Assembly: GCA_031315865.1 (NCBI GenBank)
Contig: JALDRJ010000002.1
Span: 2,082,001 to 2,146,000, forward strand
DNA from: Nitrospirales bacterium
GTDB lineage: Bacteria; Nitrospirota; Nitrospiria; Nitrospirales; UBA8639
Direction: 5' to 3'
DNA: 64,000 nucleotides
Shown piece by piece: positions 44,288 to 52,489 of this stretch. The position numbers and the translations under genes were made by a program. Position 1 is the first letter of the stretch; the number at the start of each line of letters is the position of its first letter. Under the pieces are notes generated by a model that ran no database searches, was not told the origin of the DNA, and saw only the letters and a program-made list of their open reading frames with translations.

Positions 44288-45661
44288 TCACTCTGAATAC
44301 GCGCTGTACAGGCGTTCTGGCAAGGTAGTGTTTTGTCCTTCGTCAGCTTGGGACGGAAAATAGCTGATGATACGACGAGGATTGAGATAGTCTCGTATGT
44401 TGTGAGGGACATCCTTGGGTTGAAGACTTCTGGCAATGGCCAGATTCTCTTCTTGGGAAAGATCGATGATGCAGGCTTCTTCTCGTGGAATGTCTTGCGA
44501 ATAGAGCATGACCCAAGGGGCCATGCGGGTTTGTGGGTTGATGCTGCTGACGACGCCCAATGAGCTATCTGACAATTCTACCAATGACCCTGGAGGATAG
44601 ACACTTAACATTTGGACGAGCGCGACGACCGCATCGTCCCAAAGTGGGCCTCTGCGTTTACCATAGAGGTAACAGAGGGCTTCATACGGAGTCAGACTTT
44701 TACAGATGTCTGGATGATTACAGAGTTCATCATATTCATCGACGACCATGACAATTTTGGTGAAAAAGTCGATATCCTCTCCTCGCAACCCAGCTGGATA
44801 TCCCGATCCATCAAGGCGTTCATGGTGGTGAGCTATGATATGAGTACAACCAGAAGCCGTTCCAAAGAATTTTTCAGCTATTGTATTTCCTTCTTCTGGA
44901 TGTTCTCTAAGGGTTTTTGAGTCAAGTGTCGTGCGATAAGATTTCACATCCCGAGTTTTCCGTTCATATTCCAGCAACCCGATGTCGTGAAAGAGGGCGC
45001 CAATTCCGATAGTCTGTGTGTCTTCGGCATCATCTGTAAACGATTGCGCGAGCATCATCGAGAGTGTGCACACGTTTAACGAATGCATGAAAAAGTCTTC
45101 AACTTCTTCAGGTGAACTCATCAAATTCATGAGTGCCATGGAGCTGTTCGGATCACTCACAATTTTATTCAATGACTCGATCATGCCAGAGGCTCTTACG
45201 ATCGCCTTGGAGTGTCCAGTGCGCAATTCCTGAAACATGAGTTTGCTCTGTTGTAAAACGGCTTGGTAGGCCTGATCTGTTTTCCTGAGAATTTTTCGGC
45301 GTACGAGAAATGCCTCTCGTCTGCTTTCAGGCGTCTCATAGACGGTAACGTGTGCCGGAGGTGGTTGCTGGCCCAAGGCCATGCTTTCGCGGTCATTCGA
45401 TATCCGTACCTCTGATGCCGAATTGACCCTGGGATACGGCGTAGCTTCCTCACTCACTGATTCATGTTCTGTTTGAGGATCTGAACGGTCAGGGTCATAA
45501 AGGAGCCGTACTTTCGTGAGTCCTTGCAAGGTTTCCAAATCTTTTTGAAGCTTGATCTTGAAGGCATTTTTAGAAAAGGGATGACTAAACCAGGAGCCTT
45601 GGATTTTGATGTATAGCCCTAAGCGAAGATCTTGGGGTGATTCGATAGGAATAAAGGCCAT
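44288..45661 (-). CDS. HD-GYP domain protein (probable c-di-GMP phosphodiesterase)
   Basis: A 457-residue cytosolic protein. The N-terminus ('SPQDLRLGLYIKIQGSWFSH') is a DUF3391-type domain that often precedes HD-GYP. The HD-GYP domain (about 200-380) has 'GIGALFHDIGLLEYERKT', 'HPEEGNTIAEKFFG', 'HIIAHHHERLDGSGYPAGLR' and 'KIVMVVDEYDELCN'. The metal-binding His/Asp residues are intact, but the Lys that normally follows 'HDIG' is Leu. It probably degrades c-di-GMP. It converges with lspA. Confidence 0.88.
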   Translation of the reverse strand: MAFIPIESPQDLRLGLYIKIQGSWFSHPFSKNAFKIKLQKDLETLQGLTKVRLLYDPDRSDPQTEHESVSEEATPYPRVNSASEVRISNDRESMALGQQPPPAHVTVYETPESRREAFLVRRKILRKTDQAYQAVLQQSKLMFQELRTGHSKAIVRASGMIESLNKIVSDPNSSMALMNLMSSPEEVEDFFMHSLNVCTLSMMLAQSFTDDAEDTQTIGIGALFHDIGLLEYERKTRDVKSYRTTLDSKTLREHPEEGNTIAEKFFGTASGCTHIIAHHHERLDGSGYPAGLRGEDIDFFTKIVMVVDEYDELCNHPDICKSLTPYEALCYLYGKRRGPLWDDAVVALVQMLSVYPPGSLVELSDSSLGVVSSINPQTRMAPWVMLYSQDIPREEACIIDLSQEENLAIARSLQPKDVPHNIRDYLNPRRIISYFPSQADEGQNTTLPERLYSAYSE

Positions 45662-45750
45662 AATAGTGTGAGACGAGGTGAGGCTAGTCTCTTATCTAGG
45701 ATTCGGCAGAATGAATGAGGATCTAAACCGGCATTTGAAAGAAAAATGAG

Positions 45751-46692
45751 TCAGGATTGCTGGGCGAATGTTCTGGCGCGGGCAATCATCTTGCAGTAAG
45801 AGCATGTTTCCGCGCTGGTCGGTTGCCCACAGATCGTGCAGGGATGAAGGGTGGATTGATCGGTTTCGGTCATTGACGCGTGCGAGGCTTGGGTTTTGGC
45901 CTGTTTTCGTAGAAATTGCCAGTAAAAGGTCTGTTTAGTCCCGGGTGATTCCATCTCGAGTCGATTGAGGACATCCTTATAGATGAGCATCTTAGCCCCT
46001 TTTGACATTGGGCATTCTTCTACGATGTAGTCAATGCCATTCACCACGGCATAGGCGGCAATTTCCCGTTCAGTCAGACGATACAGGGGCTTCACCTTTT
46101 TGGCGAATCCTTCCATGGAAGCTGGTAGGTTCGGGGTTTGCTTTTGGAGATAGTCTTCTTGCCAATGCAGAACATTTCCCAATAACCTTGCCGCCTCGTC
46201 GTCCAGATTATGTCCGGTGGCCATCACGTCATAGCCACCTTGAAGAGCTGCACGATTGAACTGGTATCGCTTGACGGTTCCGCAGGCTGAACATGTGGGC
46301 CGGCGAATCATGTTGGCAAGGTCGGGAATATTTGCCCCTTCCTCCTCTTCTACATCGTGAATGGTCAGTTTGGCGCCGCGGGGTGAGGCAATCTTTTCGG
46401 CAAACCGTTCGACTTTCTGACGCGATGTCTGCGAATACTCACCTATCCCTTGGTCCACATAGAGCGCGTCAGCCCGATAGCCTAGCTGTAACAGGATCTC
46501 CCAGAGTACAAGGCTGTCTTTTCCTCCGGAAACGGCTACCATGATGCGGTTTTCTGGAGTGAACATGTCTTGGGTTTTAATCGCGCGGGCGACTTGATGA
46601 CGGACAAAATCCGTCAAATGTGTCCGGCAAAAGGCCGTATTATGCCGTGGTAGTTTCAAGGCGGCTTGGTCGGGACATTTTTTGCATTTCAT
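45751..46692 (-). CDS. TtuA/TtcA-type tRNA thiolation enzyme
   Basis: A 313-residue PP-loop ATPase of the TtuA/Ncs6 group, which puts sulfur into tRNA uridine. Order: an N-terminal zinc finger (C3/C6, C22/H25 in 'FCRTHLTDF'), the PP-loop 'VAVSGGKDS' (52-60), the cluster-type 'RRPTCSACGTVKRYQFNRAA' block, 'MATGHNLDDEAARLLGN', and a C-terminal zinc finger 'CTICGQPTSAETCSYC'. The two-finger architecture matches TtuA (2-thioribothymidine synthesis) rather than TtcA. The ThiS-like carrier gene ends two bases before the start, which supports a protein-carried sulfur source. Confidence 0.88.
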   Translation of the reverse strand: MKCKKCPDQAALKLPRHNTAFCRTHLTDFVRHQVARAIKTQDMFTPENRIMVAVSGGKDSLVLWEILLQLGYRADALYVDQGIGEYSQTSRQKVERFAEKIASPRGAKLTIHDVEEEEGANIPDLANMIRRPTCSACGTVKRYQFNRAALQGGYDVMATGHNLDDEAARLLGNVLHWQEDYLQKQTPNLPASMEGFAKKVKPLYRLTEREIAAYAVVNGIDYIVEECPMSKGAKMLIYKDVLNRLEMESPGTKQTFYWQFLRKQAKTQASHASMTETDQSTLHPCTICGQPTSAETCSYCKMIARARTFAQQS

Positions 46693-46694
46693 GC

Positions 46695-46898
46695 CTAAAC
46701 TGCCGCCCCTCCGGATATCACTGGACGAATTTCGACGATGTCGTGGTCTAGTAGGAGTTCATCTTCGGTGACGAGGTCTTGTCCGCGAATGACGAGATAG
46801 GCTTCGGGGATCAGCTGCAGCTCTTTTAGCAATTCCCGAACATGTTTGGGCCCTGAAATTTCAATGTCTCGTGCAGGATGGCTCAGATGAATCTTCAT
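46695..46898 (-). CDS. ThiS/MoaD-like sulfur carrier with GG-AAV tail
   Basis: A 67-residue beta-grasp protein ('MKIHLSHPARDIEISGPKHV', 'AYLVIRGQDLVTEDELL', 'DHDIVEIRPVISGG'). Sulfur carriers of this type end in Gly-Gly, which is activated to a thiocarboxylate. Here the GG is followed by Ala-Ala-Val before the stop, so it would need trimming before use. It is encoded two bases before the TtuA-like gene, so it is most likely the TtuB-type partner of tRNA thiolation. A ThiS role in thiazole synthesis is unlikely because Thi4 replaces that pathway here. Confidence 0.85.
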   Translation of the reverse strand: MKIHLSHPARDIEISGPKHVRELLKELQLIPEAYLVIRGQDLVTEDELLLDHDIVEIRPVISGGAAV

Positions 46899-47143
46899 AA
46901 TCAGCCCCCATCATACGAAGAGATAGTCAATATTGGCAATCTGAGAGAAACAATGGAGCGTTCGAATGATGGGAGGGCGATCTAAGAGGGAAAGGCCTAG
47001 TCCAGAGCACAGATTTACGATAGGGTATAACAAATATGAAAAAAGTGATAAGATTCTGAGGAATGTAAAGAAACCGTAAGGAATATGTTGCAACGACTGA
47101 ACATTTTGGACAGATCTCGGTGGAGACCGAGGAGGAAACAATC

Positions 47144-49234
47144 ATGAAGGATGATCGCGAGTCTCTTGATCTTCTAAGCATCAATACCATTCGAACTCTA
47201 TCAATGGATGCCGTGCAAGCTGCGAATTCCGGACATCCCGGAACGCCAATGGCGATGGCGCCAGTCGTGTATAGCCTATGGAATCAAATATTACGATTTG
47301 ATCCCGAGGACCCTATCTGGCCGAATCGCGATCGGTTTGTGCTGTCCATTGGTCATGCTTCGATGTTGCTGTATTCCATCCTGCATTTGACGGGAGTGAA
47401 AGCGGTCAATGCGGAATACGAAACCCTGGGCAAACCCTCGGTGTCCCTGGATGACATCAAGCATTTTCGTCAACTCGAAAGCAAGTGCCCGGGGCATCCC
47501 GAATACCGGTGGACCTCTGGTGTTGAGACCACGACCGGCCCATTGGGCCAAGGCGTGGCCACGAGTGTCGGCATGGCGATGGCTGAACGATGGATGGCCG
47601 GGTATTTCAACAGACCGGGCTATGAGATGATCAATTATCACACCTATGCTCTCTGTGGTGATGGTTGCATGATGGAAGGGGTCTCCAGCGAAGCGGCCTC
47701 TTTGGCCGGCCACCTCAAGCTTTCCAACCTCTGCTGGATTTACGACAACAATAAAATTACGATCGAAGGCCACACGGATTGGGCCTTCAGTGACGATGTG
47801 GCCACTCGGTTTATGGCCTATGGATGGAACGTGACGCGAGTCGGCGATGCGAACGACTTGGAGATGCTGAGGAAAGCCTTTGAAACCTTCCAAAAGGAAA
47901 CGGAACGTCCCACACTAATCATCGTCGACAGTCACATTGCCTTTGGCGCTCCGCACAAACAGGATACGCAGGCGGCTCATGGCGAACCATTGGGAGAGGA
48001 AGAAATTCGTCTTACCAAACGAAATTATGGTTGGCCGGAAGATGCAAAATTTCTCGTTCCTTCGGAAGTCGTCCAGCATTTTCAAGAAGGCATCGGAGTG
48101 CGCGGGAAAAAATTACGAAACGATTGGATGGCCCTATTCGAAGACTACAAGCAGCACTTTCAAGAACTGGCCGATCATCTGTATCGGATGCAACATCGTC
48201 AACTGCCGTCAGGGTGGGATCGTGGGCTTCCAGTTTTCCCGGCTGATGGCAAAGGCCTGGCGGGTCGGGATGCATCTGGTAAGGTGCTGAATATTTTGGC
48301 CGAAAACGTACCCTGGTTACTCGGCGGGTCGGCTGACTTGGCTCCGAGTACGAAAACGCGATTGACCTTTGAGGGGGCTGGCGACTTTACGGCGACGAAT
48401 CGAACCGGCCGCAACGTGCATTTCGGTGTGCGAGAGCATGCGATGGGTGCGATATTAAATGGCCTCTCACTCTCGAAAGTTCGACCCTATGGGTCTGGCT
48501 TTTTCATCTTTAGCGACTATGCGCGTCCGGCCATTCGCCTGAGTGCCTTAATGGAAATTCCGGTCATTCATATCTTTACGCATGACTCCATCGGGGTGGG
48601 AGAGGATGGTCCGACGCATCAACCCATCGAGCATTTGCCATCTCTGCGAGCCATTCCCGGATTGGTGACGTTACGTCCGGCCGATGCAAACGAAGTCGTT
48701 GAAGCCTGGAAAGTCATCATGGGGTTGCGGCATGAACCGGCGGCGTTAATCCTGACTCGACAGGCTCTTCCCACACTCGATCGTACGAAATACGCTTCTG
48801 CAGAGGGTGTCGCGAAAGGGGCGTATATTTTAGCGGACGCGGATGATGGAGAACCTGACGTCTTGTTGCTCGCGACCGGGAGTGAAGTGTCGATGTGTAT
48901 CGAAGCCTATGAACAATTGAAGGTCGAGGGGGTGAAATGCCGCGTCGTCAGTATGCCCTCTTGGGAGATATTCGAACAACAACCTCTAGGGTATCGAGAT
49001 GCGGTGCTTCCGCCTCACGTCACTGCTCGTGTCTCTGTTGAGCTGGCCTCGACTTTTGGATGGGGCCAATACATCGGAACGAAGGGACAGAGCATCGGTA
49101 TGAAGACGTTCGGTGCGTCAGCCCCATTAAAAGAATTGGCCAAAAAATTCGGATTTTCATCGGAACATGTCGTGGTGGCGGCTAAAGCGCAACTTGAGCA
49201 GGCCAAAAATCTTTCATTCGTCCATCCTGCATGA
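47144..49234 (+). CDS. tkt: transketolase
   Basis: A 696-residue transketolase, a TPP enzyme of the pentose phosphate and Calvin cycles. The TPP motif is 'ALCGDGCMMEGVSSEAASLA' to 'WIYDNNKITIEGHTDWAF'; 'GVETTTGPLGQGVATSVGMA' and 'HDSIGVGEDGPTHQPIEHLP' are the conserved substrate regions. The start at 47144 has a GAGGAGGAAAC ribosome binding site. The transaldolase-PGI gene follows about 140 bases later, forming a sugar-phosphate pair. Confidence 0.95.
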   Translation: MKDDRESLDLLSINTIRTLSMDAVQAANSGHPGTPMAMAPVVYSLWNQILRFDPEDPIWPNRDRFVLSIGHASMLLYSILHLTGVKAVNAEYETLGKPSVSLDDIKHFRQLESKCPGHPEYRWTSGVETTTGPLGQGVATSVGMAMAERWMAGYFNRPGYEMINYHTYALCGDGCMMEGVSSEAASLAGHLKLSNLCWIYDNNKITIEGHTDWAFSDDVATRFMAYGWNVTRVGDANDLEMLRKAFETFQKETERPTLIIVDSHIAFGAPHKQDTQAAHGEPLGEEEIRLTKRNYGWPEDAKFLVPSEVVQHFQEGIGVRGKKLRNDWMALFEDYKQHFQELADHLYRMQHRQLPSGWDRGLPVFPADGKGLAGRDASGKVLNILAENVPWLLGGSADLAPSTKTRLTFEGAGDFTATNRTGRNVHFGVREHAMGAILNGLSLSKVRPYGSGFFIFSDYARPAIRLSALMEIPVIHIFTHDSIGVGEDGPTHQPIEHLPSLRAIPGLVTLRPADANEVVEAWKVIMGLRHEPAALILTRQALPTLDRTKYASAEGVAKGAYILADADDGEPDVLLLATGSEVSMCIEAYEQLKVEGVKCRVVSMPSWEIFEQQPLGYRDAVLPPHVTARVSVELASTFGWGQYIGTKGQSIGMKTFGASAPLKELAKKFGFSSEHVVVAAKAQLEQAKNLSFVHPA

Positions 49235-49373
49235 CCGGGATTCTTCGACGTTCCGGAATGGGGGCACAGAGAGTCTGGTCATGGGAATGTATGTGGACAT
49301 TCGGTTTTTCTGAGAGAGAAGTTCGTCGGCATGAAATGACAACCGTGAACCAATTAGGCAAGGAGACATCAAG

Positions 49374-52235
49374 ATGAATCCCTTGGTCCAACTGGAAGAG
49401 TGCGGACAAAGTCCCTGGTACGATTACATCCGTCGCGGCTTGATGACCTCTGGCGAATTGGGGAAGCTCATCGAACAAGATGGGCTCATGGGTATGACCT
49501 CCAATCCCGCGATCTTTGAAAAGGCCATCGCGGGGAGTTCGGATTATGATGAGTCTCTCACGCAGGCCGCTGTCGAGGTGATTGGCGTCAAAGAAATTTA
49601 TGAACGTTTAGCTATCCAAGACATTCAGGATGCCGCCGACATAATGCACGTCGTCTATGAACGCACGAAGGGGCGTGACGGCTATGTGAGTTTAGAAGTC
49701 TCACCAACGTTGGCTTATGACACTCAGGGTAGCATTGACGAGGCTGTTCGCTTGCATCAAGCCGTGGCCCGAAAGAATGTCATGATCAAAGTGCCAGCCA
49801 CGGCTGAAGGCTTGCCGGCCATCGAAGAATTGATCGCTCGAGGGATCAACATCAATGTCACACTGTTGTTTAGCGTCGATATGTATGTGCAAGTGGCCTG
49901 GCGGTATATTCACGGCCTCGAACGATTAGCGAAGAACGGAGGCGATGTGAGTCAAATGGCGTCGGTGGCAAGCTTTTTTGTGAGCCGAATCGACAGTCTG
50001 ATCGATAAGCAACTGGAGGCGAAACTTCACGTCGCCAAGGATGCTGATGAGAAGGCAGTCTTAGAGGGTCTGATGGGAACCGTCGCCATCGCCAACGCCA
50101 AACTGGCTTATGAACAATTTGAGGAGATTTTTAACAGCCCAGAATTTCAGGCCTTGAAGGCCAAAGGGGCCAGGCCTCAGCGGGTGTTATGGGCAAGCAC
50201 CGGGACGAAGAATCCCAAGTATCCCGATACGCTCTATGTGGATAACCTGATCGGGTCGGATACTGTGAATACGATGCCAGAAGCTACGTTTACGGCGTTC
50301 CGGGATCATGGTGTCGTCAAGTCGACGATCGGGGAAGGTTTGGCCGAAGCCAAGGCCACGATGAAACAGTTGGCCGAAGCCGGGATTTCGATGGAGGAAG
50401 TCACGAATACGCTCTTGCGCGATGGGGCCAGATTGTTCGTCGAGGCATTCGAGCAATTAATGGGGGTCATCAGCCGTAAACGTGCTGACGTGCTCGGCGA
50501 GAAAATTGACCGAGTGAGCTATGCTCTCGGCACATGGGAAGGGGCCGTGAATGAACAGCTGGCTGAGTTGCAAAAAAATGATGTCGTGCGTCGAGTATGG
50601 GCCAAGGATCCCACTGTCTGGCATCGTGATGCCGGTCATCAGAAGATTATCCGTCAGGCGCTGGGATGGCTGACGATTTCCCAAGAGCAGTTACCTCATG
50701 TGAGCCAACTGCAAGCAGTGGCCAAAGACGTCAAGGAGGCCGGGTTCAAACATGTCCTGCTTCTGGGCATGGGAGGAAGTAGCCTATGCCCAGAAGTCCT
50801 TCGCATGACATTTGGCACCATACCCGGATATCCAGAATTGCATGTTTTGGATAGCACTGTGCCATCGCAGGTTCGGGCATTCGAGAATCAGGTCGATTTA
50901 GCCGCGACGGTTTGTATCGTGGCGAGTAAGTCCGGATCGACGACCGAACCCTTGGTGTTTCAGAAGTATTTTTATGAACGGATGAAACAGGTCGTGGGTG
51001 ACAAAGCAGGAGACCACTTCATCGCGATTACCGACCCTGGGTCTTTGCTTGAAGGTGTGGCCAAACAGTTGAAGTTTCGACACATTCTTCCCGGGGTTCC
51101 GGAAATCGGAGGGCGGTATTCGGCGCTATCCAATTTTGGAATCGTTCCGGCGGCTCTGATGGGGCTGGATATCGATCGCCTTCTTCAGCAGGCAGAACGC
51201 ATGCGTTACGCGTGTGACGCCTCGGTTCCAGCCGCTGACAATCCCGGTGTGAAACTAGGCGCGGTGCTGGGAACGTTGGCCAAAGCAGGGCGAGATAAGC
51301 TGACCTTCGTGACCTCTCCGGCTATTTGGGATCTTGGCGCATGGCTGGAACAGCTCGTGGCCGAGAGTACGGGAAAAGAAGGAACAGGGATTATTCCCGT
51401 TGCTGGAGAGCCCTTGGGCGGGTCTGAGTCTTATGGACAGGACCGGATCTTTGCCTATGTCCGCTATTCCAAGGAGCCATGTCCTGAACAGGACGCGAAA
51501 ATTTCTGAGCTTGAAAAGGCTGGACATCCTGTCATTCGTGTCGATCATGCAGATCTAATGAATGTCGGACAAGAATTTTTCTTGTGGGAAATGGCCACCG
51601 CGGTAGCAGGGTCCATCCTGAAAATCAACGCATTTGATCAACCCAATGTTCAAGAGAGCAAAGACTATACGAAGGCCTACCTTGATGAATTCAAGAAAAC
51701 CGGAAAGCTTTCGGAGAATGATCCCATGTTGATCGATGAGGGCATTCAGGTATATGCCGACAAGGCAAACCATGCCGCGTTGAATGGCGCTTCTTCCTTA
51801 GAAGCGGTCCTTGCGAAGCATCTCGCTCGAGTCAAATCCGGCGATTATGTCGCGATCAACGCCTATGTGGAACACACAGAGGAAGCCCAAGGGGTCTTTC
51901 AGCGTCTGCGCACAAAGATTCGTGACACGAAACATGTGGCGACCACATTGGGATATGGGCCACGATTCCTTCATTCGACCGGCCAGTTGCACAAGGGCGG
52001 GCCCAATTCCGGAGTATTTATTCAAGTGACGTGTGAGGATGCGGAGGATTTGGCCATACCTGGCGAACCGTATACGTTCGGCGTGCTCAAAGCCGCCCAA
52101 GCGTTAGGAGATTTAAAAAGCCTCACGGCTAAAGGGCGTCGAGTGATCCGTGTCCATGTCAGATCGGATGTCCTGAAAGACTTGGCGAGATTGGAGCAGG
52201 CTGTCGAAGCGGGATTGTGCGTGGGGAAACAATAA
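49374..52235 (+). CDS. bifunctional transaldolase/glucose-6-phosphate isomerase
   Basis: A 953-residue fusion. Residues 1 to about 365 are a TalB-type transaldolase: 'WYDYIRRGLMTSGELG', the Schiff-base K139 in 'KNVMIKVPATAEGLP', and 'RVLWASTGTKNPKYPDTLYV'. Residues about 400-950 are a phosphoglucose isomerase: 'HVLLLGMGGSSLCPEVLRM', 'CIVASKSGSTTEPLVFQKYF', 'GGRYSALSNFGIVPAAL'. This joins the non-oxidative pentose phosphate pathway to the glucose-6-phosphate pool. The fusion is known in several bacteria. The start has AAGGAG upstream. Confidence 0.93.
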   Translation: MNPLVQLEECGQSPWYDYIRRGLMTSGELGKLIEQDGLMGMTSNPAIFEKAIAGSSDYDESLTQAAVEVIGVKEIYERLAIQDIQDAADIMHVVYERTKGRDGYVSLEVSPTLAYDTQGSIDEAVRLHQAVARKNVMIKVPATAEGLPAIEELIARGININVTLLFSVDMYVQVAWRYIHGLERLAKNGGDVSQMASVASFFVSRIDSLIDKQLEAKLHVAKDADEKAVLEGLMGTVAIANAKLAYEQFEEIFNSPEFQALKAKGARPQRVLWASTGTKNPKYPDTLYVDNLIGSDTVNTMPEATFTAFRDHGVVKSTIGEGLAEAKATMKQLAEAGISMEEVTNTLLRDGARLFVEAFEQLMGVISRKRADVLGEKIDRVSYALGTWEGAVNEQLAELQKNDVVRRVWAKDPTVWHRDAGHQKIIRQALGWLTISQEQLPHVSQLQAVAKDVKEAGFKHVLLLGMGGSSLCPEVLRMTFGTIPGYPELHVLDSTVPSQVRAFENQVDLAATVCIVASKSGSTTEPLVFQKYFYERMKQVVGDKAGDHFIAITDPGSLLEGVAKQLKFRHILPGVPEIGGRYSALSNFGIVPAALMGLDIDRLLQQAERMRYACDASVPAADNPGVKLGAVLGTLAKAGRDKLTFVTSPAIWDLGAWLEQLVAESTGKEGTGIIPVAGEPLGGSESYGQDRIFAYVRYSKEPCPEQDAKISELEKAGHPVIRVDHADLMNVGQEFFLWEMATAVAGSILKINAFDQPNVQESKDYTKAYLDEFKKTGKLSENDPMLIDEGIQVYADKANHAALNGASSLEAVLAKHLARVKSGDYVAINAYVEHTEEAQGVFQRLRTKIRDTKHVATTLGYGPRFLHSTGQLHKGGPNSGVFIQVTCEDAEDLAIPGEPYTFGVLKAAQALGDLKSLTAKGRRVIRVHVRSDVLKDLARLEQAVEAGLCVGKQ

Positions 52236-52489
52236 GTCTATCGGGTCATCCAGTCAAACAGGATGGTACCTTAATCATGACAGGCTAATTCGCGTAGCGT
52301 TCTGTAAGGTAATTTTCAGTCAACAAGTTTTAGCGCATCGAGGTAGATAAAAACCCCACCTTGATTCTTGACTCGCTTGACCATTCTTCATGCCGAGACG
52401 CTAGCTATTCCCTAGATGTGAACGATCGAAGGTGAGTGCAACCCGATGTATACCCCCTCCCTCCCAAATCTGAGCCTTGTATAGTACCG

